From Limnochordia bacterium (GTDB lineage: Bacteria; Bacillota; Limnochordia; DUMW01): a stretch of 61,665 nucleotides of DNA. Below the pieces are notes generated by a model. The model was not told the DNA's origin and made no database searches. It saw only the letters and a list, made by a program, of their open reading frames with translations. Numbering within the stretch: position 1 is the first letter of the stretch; each line of letters opens with the position of its first letter. Position numbers and translations under genes: made by a program. Location: positions 1 to 61,665 of the forward strand of contig JALNWK010000015.1 in the NCBI GenBank assembly GCA_023230925.1, written 5' to 3'. Positions 26,113-34,109 of this stretch are shown piece by piece.

Positions 26113-27090
26113 ATGGCACTGCTTGAAGTAAATGACTTGAAAATGCACTACGATACCCGCCAGGGTGTTGTTAAAGCGATAGACGGCCTCACGTTTAGCC
26201 TTCCCGTACAGGGAACCTTAGGCATTGCCGGGGAGTCTGGATGTGGCAAGAGTAGCCTAGGGCTTAGTATTCTGCGGCTTCTGCCCCCTAATGCTCGCTT
26301 TGTAAGCGGTTCGATTCGATTTGATGGCCAGGAACTACTGGAGATGCCCGAGCCTGAGTTGCGCACCCAAATACGCTGGAAGCGCATCTCCATGGTGTTC
26401 CAAGGGGCAATGAATGCCCTAAACCCCGTATTAAAGGTTGGTGACCAAATTAGTGAAGCCATTATCCACACCGAGGGAGCACCGCCAAAGGAAGCCCACG
26501 ATAGAACCATTGAGCTTCTTGAAATGGTTGGGATCAGCGCCAAAAGGGCTAGGGAATATCCCCATGAATTTAGTGGCGGCATGAAGCAACGGGCTGTAAT
26601 TGCTATGGCCCTGGCCTGTCGACCGGATCTGATTATTGCTGATGAGCCCACCACTGCGTTGGACACATTGGTACGGGCCCAGGTAATGCAGACGTTAATC
26701 GATCTGCGAACAAGGTTTTCTCTGGCCATGATTCTCATCTCTCATGATTTGCCCATTATCGCTAAGACCTGTGACCAAGTAATGATCATGTATGCGGGCA
26801 AGATCATGGAAACCGGTGATACGGTATCTGTTTTCACCAAGCCACTACATCCGTATACCCAGGGTCTGATCACGGCTGTGCCCCACATTCGGGCGGAGCA
26901 AACAACAATTAAAGCTATCCCGGGGCATCCCCCAGATCTGCTGAACCCTCCATCGGGTTGTGTGTTCCATCCTCGATGTCCACTGGCGGATGATGAGTGT
27001 AGGAAGACGGTTCCCACACTGCGGTCCTTTGGCAAGCAAATGGTAGCATGCCATCAGCTAACCCCAAAGACAGCTGCGGAGGTGGTTTAA
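26113..27090 (+). CDS. dppD: ABC importer ATPase, DppD/OppD family
   Basis: ATPase of 325 residues: Walker A GESGCGKSS, Q-loop, signature FSGGMKQR, Walker B LIIADEPTTALD and switch His in LISHDL, then the oligopeptide-family C-terminal extension (HPYTQGLITAVPH; the Cys-rich GCVFHPRCPLADDEC) thought to bind an FeS cluster or metal in this family. GAGGTG 8 nt before the ATG at 26113 decides the start. It pairs with the next gene's product. Confidence 0.94.
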   Translation: MALLEVNDLKMHYDTRQGVVKAIDGLTFSLPVQGTLGIAGESGCGKSSLGLSILRLLPPNARFVSGSIRFDGQELLEMPEPELRTQIRWKRISMVFQGAMNALNPVLKVGDQISEAIIHTEGAPPKEAHDRTIELLEMVGISAKRAREYPHEFSGGMKQRAVIAMALACRPDLIIADEPTTALDTLVRAQVMQTLIDLRTRFSLAMILISHDLPIIAKTCDQVMIMYAGKIMETGDTVSVFTKPLHPYTQGLITAVPHIRAEQTTIKAIPGHPPDLLNPPSGCVFHPRCPLADDECRKTVPTLRSFGKQMVACHQLTPKTAAEVV

Positions 27091-28065
27091 ATGCAGGCCA
27101 AACCTATTATTGAAGCCAATCAGCTAATGAAACATTTTCCCGGTCGCGGCGGACAGGCACTACAGCGGAAAATGGTTAGAGCCGTGGATAATATTGATCT
27201 GCAAATTTTCCCCGGTGAAATTGTGGGGTTAGTCGGTGAGTCCGGCTGTGGTAAGACGACTACCGGACGATTACTACTCCGTTTGATTGAACCCACCAGT
27301 GGGGAGGTATTGTATAAGGGCGAAGACATTACGGGGCTACGGGGAAAAGACCTAAAGCTGATGCGCCGGAAACTGCAGATCATCTTTCAGGATCCCTATA
27401 CGTCTTTAAATCCTCGGATGACCATTTCTCAGATCATAACCGAACCATTGAAAATTCAGGGGTTAATAGATAGCAGCGCCAATGCTACCAAGACAGTTAC
27501 CTCTGTGCTAAAAGAAGTAGGGCTGACTCCGACGGATCAGTATTTATATCGCTATCCCCACGAGCTATCTGGCGGCCAGCGCCAAAGGGTGGCTATTGCC
27601 CGAGCTTTGGTGGTAAACCCCGACTTTATTGTGGCCGATGAACCGGTCTCAATGCTGGATATCTCCATCCGGGGTGGTATCCTAAATCTAATGCTAGACC
27701 TATCTAGGAAAAGGAATGTTTCCTTTTTATACATTACCCATGATCTAGCTACAGCTCGTCATATCTGTGACCGAATTGCCGTGATGTATTTAGGGCAGAT
27801 AGTGGAACACGCCTCGGCGGATCTGCTAATTAATGATTCACTGCATCCTTATACTAAAGCATTAATCAACGCGGTCTTAGACCCTGACCCAACTGACCGG
27901 GAGATTCGGATTGACCTAGCCGGGGAAGTCCCTGATGCTACAAACCCACCGGCGGGCTGCCGCCTGCATCCAAGATGTCCCCATGCGACGGAACGATGTC
28001 ACAGTGAAATTCCGCCTCTTAGGGAAGCAAAACCCGGACATTGGGTAGCATGTCACCTTGCTTGA
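27091..28065 (+). CDS. dppF: ABC importer ATPase, DppF/OppF family
   Basis: Second ATPase of the importer, 324 residues: Walker A GESGCGKTT, signature LSGGQRQR, Walker B FIVADEPVSMLD, and the same Cys-containing C-terminal extension (GCRLHPRCPHATERC). Its ATG directly follows the dppD stop, with GGAGGTGG in the end of dppD. A strong terminator follows, so it closes the operon. Confidence 0.94.
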   Translation: MQAKPIIEANQLMKHFPGRGGQALQRKMVRAVDNIDLQIFPGEIVGLVGESGCGKTTTGRLLLRLIEPTSGEVLYKGEDITGLRGKDLKLMRRKLQIIFQDPYTSLNPRMTISQIITEPLKIQGLIDSSANATKTVTSVLKEVGLTPTDQYLYRYPHELSGGQRQRVAIARALVVNPDFIVADEPVSMLDISIRGGILNLMLDLSRKRNVSFLYITHDLATARHICDRIAVMYLGQIVEHASADLLINDSLHPYTKALINAVLDPDPTDREIRIDLAGEVPDATNPPAGCRLHPRCPHATERCHSEIPPLREAKPGHWVACHLA

Positions 28066-28094
28066 TTAATAGCTAACTCACTTGGTCTTTTAAG

Positions 28095-28143
28095 GATAGC
28101 GTAGTAGGCTTGGCTCTGCTGCGCTATCTCTTTTCGTTTTTTT
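28095..28143 (+). terminator. Intrinsic terminator after the importer operon
   Basis: Thirteen-base arms GATAGCGTAGTAG (28095-28107) and CTGCTGCGCTATC (28116-28128) with two G-U pairs and an 8-nt loop are followed by a T-rich tract to 28143. Confidence 0.85.
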
Positions 28144-28202
28144 CCAGGCTCTTGATGCTAAACGCTACTCTATTGCTCCTACGAACTTTTTGCGTTTACT
28201 TA

Positions 28203-28275
28203 TTGACATCCCTTAGCAAACGTGATACCTTGTACATAGGAATGTTAGGTGTGCCTTACTTTCGAGTTAGGCGAA
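28203..28275 (+). promoter_or_regulatory. Promoter and metal-repressor-like site before the DtxR-type gene
   Basis: TTGACA (28203-28208), 17 nt, TACCTT (28226-28231). At the expected transcript start lies TTAGGTGTGCCTTA (28245-28258), an imperfect inverted repeat resembling the left part of DtxR/IdeR iron boxes, and a second GTTAGGC about 15 nt on. This placement would suit autorepression by the encoded regulator. Confidence 0.45.
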
Positions 28276-28342
28276 GGCCAAGGCATTCTAATTCCTCAAG
28301 GATTTGGTTCCTTAGCCAAGACTCTAAATGAGGTGACCGACA

Positions 28343-28729
28343 ATGCCAGGCCCCATTTCGCCGTCATTAGAAGATTACCTAGAAGCTATTCTTGCGGTGG
28401 CGGATCCAAAGGAAGGAGCACGCACCACAGACATAGCGGCTAAACTACAAGTGTCTAAAGCAAGCGTCAACCAGGCGATGAGTCTATTGGCAAACCACGG
28501 TCTAGTGCAACAGGAGAAATACGGACCGGTTTACCTCACGAAGCAAGGACATACCAAGGCCTGTCTTGTCTATCGTCGTCATCAGGCGATTAAATCCTTT
28601 CTAGTGGCGGTACTCGGTGTGAGTGAAGATACCGCTGAAGAAGACGCATGCAAGATTGAGCATGTACTTAGTAAAGAAAGTATGGATTGCCTTTTGGATT
28701 TCATGGAAAGAAAGGACAACGACAGCTAG
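28343..28729 (+). CDS. DtxR/MntR-family metal-dependent repressor
   Basis: A 128-residue regulator: N-terminal winged helix (SLEDYLEAILAV, then TTDIAAKLQVSKASVNQAMSLLANHGLV) and the metal-binding/dimerisation helices with AEEDACKIEHVLS (about 98-110), where Glu, Cys and His match the usual metal ligands. The C-terminal SH3-like domain of DtxR is absent, as in MntR. Its place directly before feoA and feoB suggests it senses Fe(II) (or Mn(II)) and controls Feo. Confidence 0.88.
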   Translation: MPGPISPSLEDYLEAILAVADPKEGARTTDIAAKLQVSKASVNQAMSLLANHGLVQQEKYGPVYLTKQGHTKACLVYRRHQAIKSFLVAVLGVSEDTAEEDACKIEHVLSKESMDCLLDFMERKDNDS

Positions 28730-28780
28730 TACTGTCAGCGATAGCTGTTATTCTATACTGTATGAACGCCAATGTGCGTG

Positions 28781-28823
28781 AAAGGAGGTGTGGCGACTAC
28801 CTCGCTTTGAGGTTTTGATCGCC
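28781..28823 (+). promoter_or_regulatory. Strong ribosome binding site and hairpin before feoA
   Basis: AAAGGAGGTG (28781-28790) is the best ribosome binding site of the region, yet the feoA ATG is 41 nt away. Between them GGCGA ... TCGCC with inner CCTC ... GAGG can form a hairpin. A GTG next to the site opens a frame of only six codons. Confidence 0.35.
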
Positions 28824-28831
28824 AAGACACA

Positions 28832-29155
28832 ATGAGTAAAAATCTTCCTACATCTTTAGATACACTCAGCCCCGGAAGTGGTGGTACTATTTCTACCCTC
28901 ACCTGTTGTGGGCCCTTGCGGCGAAAGCTCATGGATATGGGGCTTACTCCCGGGACACAGGTAGTCGTTGAAGGAGTTGCTCCCCTCAAGGATCCGATTA
29001 TTGTCTGTGCAAGGGGATGTCGCTTGGGGCTACGCAAAGAGGAAGCAGCTTCCATTGTAGTTACGGACCAGTCGCTGGTTTATCCCGACAGGGGTTGTGG
29101 AAGAAGGCATCGTTTCAGAGGGGCCCATCGAAGAGGAGGCAAGTGGTCCTCCTAA
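28832..29155 (+). CDS. feoA: Ferrous iron transport protein A
   Basis: A 107-residue protein whose residues about 8-80 form the SH3-like FeoA domain (LSPGSGGTISTL, LRRKLMDMGLTPGTQVVV, LGLRKEEAASIVV). FeoA is a cytosolic helper of FeoB. FeoA is usually 75-85 residues; here about 22 extra residues rich in Arg, Gly and His with one Cys (GCGRRHRFRGAHRRGG) follow and could bind metal or nucleotide. No good ribosome binding site lies directly before the ATG. Confidence 0.85.
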   Translation: MSKNLPTSLDTLSPGSGGTISTLTCCGPLRRKLMDMGLTPGTQVVVEGVAPLKDPIIVCARGCRLGLRKEEAASIVVTDQSLVYPDRGCGRRHRFRGAHRRGGKWSS

Positions 29156-29225
29156 GTACCTCTTTTTTTTGCCCGATAAGTTAGGCCCGATTAACTTTCG
29201 TTCTGACAAGGAGGATTAATGAATC

Positions 29226-31259
29226 ATGGAAAAGGTGAGTCACAAACCGGTAATCGCCATTGCGGGTAACCCAAATTCGGGGAAGACAGCCCTATTTAAT
29301 GCGATCACAGGGGCAAGGCAGCATGTAGGCAACTGGCCCGGTGTAACTGTAGAAAAGAAGGTCGGAACTATCATAAAGGATAATGTTCCCTTAGCTATTG
29401 TGGACCTGCCGGGGGCCTATTCCTTCAGTTCCCACGCCTTGGATGAGACCATTGCACGAGATTTCATCCTCTGGGAGCACCCCGATGCAGTTATCAACGT
29501 GGTAGATGCCACCAACCTGGAGAGAAATCTTTATCTCACTCTTCAAATGTTAGAAATGGGTGCACCCTTAGTGATCGCGCTGAACATGTTCGATGAAGCT
29601 GAGAGCCTGGGTTTGCACATTGACCCGGACAAGCTCTCTAAGTCTCTCGGCGTCAAGGTCATACCCACCGTTGCCGTTCAGAAAAAAGGCGTCGCCCCGT
29701 TAATCTCATCAGTGCTTACGTTAGTAAACAGTAACACACCGGCTACAAAGGCACTGGAGATAGAGTATGATCCTGCTATAGAGAAGGAAATCTCAGCCCT
29801 AGAAGAACTACTATCGAAGCTAGTAGAAGAGAAGGTCAACTCATCTTTGCGTTGGCTGGCTATCAAGCTTTTGGAGAATGACCCGAGTATACAGCAGAAA
29901 CTAACGGCAGAGGTGATTACCCATTTACATGAGCCGGTTCAGCAAGCTCAAACCCGCATATACGAAAAATCCGGTAGCGAGGCTGTCGATCTTATTTCGG
30001 AGAAGCGTTATCAGCTGGCAGCAAGTATTGCCAAAGATGTGACAGGGACACCCCAGGACCTGGAACACCCTTCTTATCGGATTGATCGAGTTGCGCTTCA
30101 TCCCTGGCTTGCCTACCCGATCTTTTTCGGCATAATCTGGTTGATGTTTCAGGCGACTTTTACTTTGAGCGCACCAATTGCTGACTGGTTGGAGGGATGC
30201 ATGGATACCCTCGGGCAATGGGCCTTTAGTGGCCTATCCGCGATCAATGCTCCCGGGATACTCATTAATTTCATTGTGGATGGTGTCATTGCAGGTCTGG
30301 GCGCCCTGTTTACCTTTGCGCCACCGATCTTCTTTTTGTTCTTAATCATCTCACTCCTCGAAGATGTTGGCTATATGGCAAGAGCCGCAGTACTATCTGA
30401 TAGGTTGATGCGAGCAGTGGGACTACATGGTAAGGCGTTCATTCCTATGATCCTGGGCTTTGGATGCAATGTCACCGGTATTCTGGCTACACGCAGCCTA
30501 GATAATCCCAAGGATCGCTTAGTTTCGATCTTGGTTAATCCTCTCATTTCCTGTTCCGCCCGTCTGCCGGTCTACGTGTTGTTTGCCACCGCGTTCTTCC
30601 CCCGCCGGCAAGGGCTTGTTGTGTTCTCCTTATACGCCTTAGGAATTGTTCTGGCCGCGGGCATGGCCAAGCTACTTAGCTTTTTTATTAAGTCCGACGG
30701 TTCTTCGACCTTTGTTATTGAGCTTCCACCCTATCGGTTACCCAGAATGTCAGGTGTGTTGATTCAAACCTGGGAAAGGGGAAAACAGTTCCTCCAAAAG
30801 GCGGGGACGGTGATTTTTCTCTCGGTGGTTATCGTCTGGGTACTATCCAACCTACCTCCACAGGTAACACCCGGTGGCCCAGACTCAGCTATTGGTAGAA
30901 TTGGTGGCATAATAGCTCCCATTCTGCGACCAGCAGGCTTCGGCACTTGGCAGGCAGCGACAGCCCTTCTGTTTGGCGCCATTGCCAAAGAGCTTATTGT
31001 GGGCACACTAGGAGTATTGTATGGTGCTAGTGGAACAGGGCTTGTTGGCGCCATTCAGGCCAATTGGACACCCCTGTCCGCCTATGCCTTCCTAGTAATG
31101 TCCCTAGTTTATGTTCCCTGCGTTGCCACCATCAGTGCCATCCGGCAGGAGACTGGCTCCCGTTTCTGGACCGCATTTGCAGTTATATACACCCTGGTAT
31201 TGGGCTGGTTGTTGGCTGTCTTGGTTTATCAAATTGGTGGGCTGTTCGGGTTTGCGTAG
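29226..31259 (+). CDS. feoB: Ferrous iron transporter FeoB
   Basis: Fe(II) transporter of 677 residues. The N-terminal G domain has G1 GNPNSGKT (14-21), G3 DLPGAYS and G4-like NMFDEA; a helical GDI-like region follows (to about 275), then the polytopic channel with the two Gate motifs including FGCNVTGILATRSLDNP and the SCSARLPVYVLF segment with conserved Cys. AAGGAGG lies 11 nt before this ATG; a nearer ATG at 29219 is out of frame. A terminator follows. Overall a normal FeoB. Confidence 0.95.
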   Translation: MEKVSHKPVIAIAGNPNSGKTALFNAITGARQHVGNWPGVTVEKKVGTIIKDNVPLAIVDLPGAYSFSSHALDETIARDFILWEHPDAVINVVDATNLERNLYLTLQMLEMGAPLVIALNMFDEAESLGLHIDPDKLSKSLGVKVIPTVAVQKKGVAPLISSVLTLVNSNTPATKALEIEYDPAIEKEISALEELLSKLVEEKVNSSLRWLAIKLLENDPSIQQKLTAEVITHLHEPVQQAQTRIYEKSGSEAVDLISEKRYQLAASIAKDVTGTPQDLEHPSYRIDRVALHPWLAYPIFFGIIWLMFQATFTLSAPIADWLEGCMDTLGQWAFSGLSAINAPGILINFIVDGVIAGLGALFTFAPPIFFLFLIISLLEDVGYMARAAVLSDRLMRAVGLHGKAFIPMILGFGCNVTGILATRSLDNPKDRLVSILVNPLISCSARLPVYVLFATAFFPRRQGLVVFSLYALGIVLAAGMAKLLSFFIKSDGSSTFVIELPPYRLPRMSGVLIQTWERGKQFLQKAGTVIFLSVVIVWVLSNLPPQVTPGGPDSAIGRIGGIIAPILRPAGFGTWQAATALLFGAIAKELIVGTLGVLYGASGTGLVGAIQANWTPLSAYAFLVMSLVYVPCVATISAIRQETGSRFWTAFAVIYTLVLGWLLAVLVYQIGGLFGFA

Positions 31260-31266
31260 GTATATG

Positions 31267-31297
31267 AAGGGGAGCTATGCTTAGCACAGCTCCCCTT
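31267..31297. terminator. Two-way terminator between feoB and the sugar isomerase gene
   Basis: Perfect 10-bp arms AAGGGGAGCT (31267-31276) and AGCTCCCCTT (31288-31297), with an 11-nt loop, lie between two convergent stop codons. T-rich bases follow in the rightward sense. Confidence 0.75.
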
Positions 31298-31302
31298 TCA
31301 TC

Positions 31303-32154
31303 TTAAGCTTTAAGCTGCTCTTGTAGAAAGCCTACTGCCTTGCGAATGTCGGCTTCAGGATTACTGCCAACTTCCCGCTCAATGGTCAAATAACCAGTAA
31401 AGCCTGTCTCACTTAGCGCCTTTAGGTAAGCAGGAAAGTCTACCTGACCCTCACCTAACGGTGTCTCTAGGAAGTAGTCTTCCAAGCGTAAATCCTCGAT
31501 ACCGCCCTCGGCAAAGTGATGGTAAATCACCCGGGGCTCCGTCTGCTTTTTCATAATGCCATCCTTGGCATGGGTATGAACAATGTAGTCCTGTAATGTG
31601 TAAACAGCTTTGACCGGATCATCCCCTGTGACCATCACAAGATTAGCCGGATCAAGATTGACAGCAATACCCTTACCAGGAATCGCGTCGAGGAACTTCT
31701 TCAGCGTTGTTGCCTTTTCAGGACCAGTCTCAATCGCAAAGTGTGCCCCAATGGAGTTAGCGTATTCCGCCAACTCACTACATGCTAGATGCAGAACCTG
31801 CCACGTAGCATCATTCTCGTTATCTGGGATCACACCCACATGGGTGGTAACGACATTAGTACCCAATTCTACTGCTAGGTCCATAATCCGTTTTGAACGT
31901 TCAATCTTCTTTGGGTTGTCCGCTTCCCGGGCAAACCCGTGTCCACCTAAGTCACCACATATTGCAGAGATCTCCAACCCTAGGTCGGCTACATAGTTAC
32001 GTAGTTCCTTTCTTGCCTTGGCGGACATGTTTTCCGGTGCCATTTCCCCCGAGACAGCATACATCTGCACCCCTGCCGCGCCGACCTCCTTGGCCTTACG
32101 TAGACCGTCTTTTACACCCAATCGAAATGAATCTACGATTACCCCTATTTTCAA
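31303..32154 (-). CDS. Sugar phosphate isomerase/epimerase-like TIM barrel
   Basis: A 283-residue protein of the xylose isomerase-like (AP endonuclease 2) superfamily. Family traits are the metal-ligand positions in the TIM barrel: Glu in AIETGP (about 148-152), Asp and Asn in VNLDPANLV (about 176-184), His in VHTHAKDG (about 203-210) and Glu in TIEREVG near the end. It probably acts on a free sugar or polyol derivative with a divalent metal; the substrate is unknown. It closes a leftward group with a dehydrogenase and a second isomerase-like gene. Confidence 0.85.
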   Translation of the reverse strand: MKIGVIVDSFRLGVKDGLRKAKEVGAAGVQMYAVSGEMAPENMSAKARKELRNYVADLGLEISAICGDLGGHGFAREADNPKKIERSKRIMDLAVELGTNVVTTHVGVIPDNENDATWQVLHLACSELAEYANSIGAHFAIETGPEKATTLKKFLDAIPGKGIAVNLDPANLVMVTGDDPVKAVYTLQDYIVHTHAKDGIMKKQTEPRVIYHHFAEGGIEDLRLEDYFLETPLGEGQVDFPAYLKALSETGFTGYLTIEREVGSNPEADIRKAVGFLQEQLKA

Positions 32155-32233
32155 CTGGAACGCCTCCTCTGGTTACACCTTGGCAAGAGCCCATCTTCCC
32201 AGTCTGCTCCTTTATTGTATCATAAAGGAAGTC

Positions 32234-33247
32234 CTACATGGAAACTGGTTTTCCTGTCTTGACAGACTCAATAGCAGCCAACACAACCCCTAGGCTACGG
32301 CGCGCCTGTTGTGGAGGTACCATCTCAATGGGAAGATCCTGGGCAACACAGTCGAGGAAGTACTCAATCTCGATTTCGTAGGCGTCCCTGCCATCTACAG
32401 GGATTACTTCAACCTCTTGACCGGGACGGTATACCTTAATTGCCCGCGTCACTTCATCCCGGGCCTCGATATTAACGCCAGCCCGCGCGGAGAACTCCAG
32501 ACATCCCTTTTCGCAATAAATGGTCATCTCTGTGGTAAAGGGATAGCCTGTAGGCATTAACCAGCCACCGCCAATAGAGACATTGGCGCCATTCTTGTAT
32601 CTCACTGAGGTGTCAATGAGGCCAACACCCTTTTCATCCTCTACACCCACGGCAGAGACCTGCTCCGGATCGCCAAAAAGCCAAGTCACATAGTCTACAT
32701 CGTGGATATGCATATCCAAAGCGCCACCACCACTTAGCTTGGGATCAAGGAGCCAGTGATTCCAACTGTACATCGGGGTCTGGGAGAAGCGACAACCCGT
32801 TGCAAATAGCGGCTTTCCGAGGCTACCCTCTTGGATCAGTTCATACATTTTGTTATACTCGGGCCAAAACCGCACAACCTGGGCCACCATTAACTTAACC
32901 CCGGCTTTTTCAGCGGCTTCGATCATGGCGTCAGCTTCCTCTAGACTCACAGCCATGGGCTTTTCACATAGTACATGCAGTCCCCGCTCACAGGCAGCAA
33001 CGGTATGTTCCGCATGTAGAAAAGTAGGTAAGCAAACATCAACTATATCCACATCGGCTTCGTTAATCAGCGACATGGCATCGTTATATACCTTGGCGCC
33101 AAAACCCTTAGCAATCTTCTCTGCCTTCTCGGGGACTACGTCGGCTACAGCCACCACCTGAGCCTTATCCTGTAAGTTCTTGTATCCACTCGCATGAGTG
33201 GATGCGATCATCCCTGCTCCTAGAATACCAACCTTTAACATTCTCAA
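32234..33247 (-). CDS. Gfo/Idh/MocA-family oxidoreductase
   Basis: NAD(P)-dependent sugar dehydrogenase-like protein of 337 residues. The N-terminal Rossmann domain has GILGAGMIASTHASG (about 7-21), and the family motif EKPMAVS (about 96-102) carries the catalytic-site Lys. The C-terminal half includes GGGALDMHIHDVDYV (about 173-187) with the conserved Asp and His. It lies 9 nt after the upstream isomerase-like gene. Members oxidise myo-inositol, glucose or glycoside C3 positions; with two isomerase-like neighbours a ketosugar pathway is plausible. Confidence 0.88.
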   Translation of the reverse strand: MRMLKVGILGAGMIASTHASGYKNLQDKAQVVAVADVVPEKAEKIAKGFGAKVYNDAMSLINEADVDIVDVCLPTFLHAEHTVAACERGLHVLCEKPMAVSLEEADAMIEAAEKAGVKLMVAQVVRFWPEYNKMYELIQEGSLGKPLFATGCRFSQTPMYSWNHWLLDPKLSGGGALDMHIHDVDYVTWLFGDPEQVSAVGVEDEKGVGLIDTSVRYKNGANVSIGGGWLMPTGYPFTTEMTIYCEKGCLEFSARAGVNIEARDEVTRAIKVYRPGQEVEVIPVDGRDAYEIEIEYFLDCVAQDLPIEMVPPQQARRSLGVVLAAIESVKTGKPVSM

Positions 33248-33256
33248 CGTCCTCCC

Positions 33257-34096
33257 TTATAATTGAAAAATCTTATTCATGGCCGCGCATGCATCATGGG
33301 CTAGTTGTCCGCCATCATATTTATAGGGCGGTAAGACCTCTGCTGTTACGTAGCCGGTATAACCGATGTCCTTTAAGGCTTTCATCACCTCAGGCCACGG
33401 CACATCTCCTTCGAGGAGATTGACAAATCCATCGGCATTACCAATAGATTTGCGATAGTCTTTAATGTGCACCCGTTTGATCCGGTCCCCTAGTATCCTG
33501 ATCCAATCCTGGGGATATCCAGCGAATAGAACGTTGCCCGCATCAAAATAGGCTCCTACGTAAGGACTGTCTATTTCATCAATAAACCGGGCCATCTCCA
33601 GAGGACTTAGAAGAAACTTGTTCCATACATTTTCCAAACCAATGCTTACCTTGAAATCCTCAGCGACCGGCGCCAGCTCCTTAAGAGCTGCTAGGGATCT
33701 CTCATACACGACATCGTAAGGTACTACTTCGCTGGCCGGATTGAAAAATACATCAACAGCACCGGGCACCACCAGTATGCAGTCTGTCCCAAGCCAATGC
33801 GCTGCCTGGAGCATCCCCTTGACAATGTCCTTCGCCTTTTGCCGCGTGGTGGCATCATCCGAAGTTAGGGAATAGGTCCAGAACAATCCGCTGGCTAAGG
33901 AAGCTATTTCAAGGCCTGCCTTCTCAACAGTCTCTTTGACTTGTAGAGCATCCTTCTCGGTGCCTTTCAGCGAAAGGGGACCCACTTCATTAAAGGAAAG
34001 CTCAATGGCATCATATCCGGCATCCTTCGTCGTCTGGCAGATCTGCTCCAAGGTCCAATCTTCCGGGAACATCCAAATACTGATACTTTTCTTCAT
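33257..34096 (-). CDS. Sugar phosphate isomerase/epimerase-like TIM barrel
   Basis: A 279-residue member of the same superfamily as the first isomerase-like gene in this cluster, but diverged from it. Metal-site signatures are IELSFNEVG, SIGLENVWNKF, GAYFDAGNVL, KRVHIKDY and the terminal TAEV. The start at 34096 has AAGGAGG 8 nt upstream; an earlier frame from 34153 has none and would overlap the ROK gene. First gene after the ROK regulator, so probably its main target. Confidence 0.85.
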   Translation of the reverse strand: MKKSISIWMFPEDWTLEQICQTTKDAGYDAIELSFNEVGPLSLKGTEKDALQVKETVEKAGLEIASLASGLFWTYSLTSDDATTRQKAKDIVKGMLQAAHWLGTDCILVVPGAVDVFFNPASEVVPYDVVYERSLAALKELAPVAEDFKVSIGLENVWNKFLLSPLEMARFIDEIDSPYVGAYFDAGNVLFAGYPQDWIRILGDRIKRVHIKDYRKSIGNADGFVNLLEGDVPWPEVMKALKDIGYTGYVTAEVLPPYKYDGGQLAHDACAAMNKIFQL

Positions 34097-34109
34097 AACT
34101 GTCTCCTCC

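Noticed and set aside
26148..26738. 196-residue leftward frame inside the DppD-like ATPase gene
   Set aside because: Antisense shadow; no domain, no ribosome binding site.
28110..28331. 73-residue frame before the DtxR-type gene
   Set aside because: It begins within a terminator and covers a promoter; no ribosome binding site.
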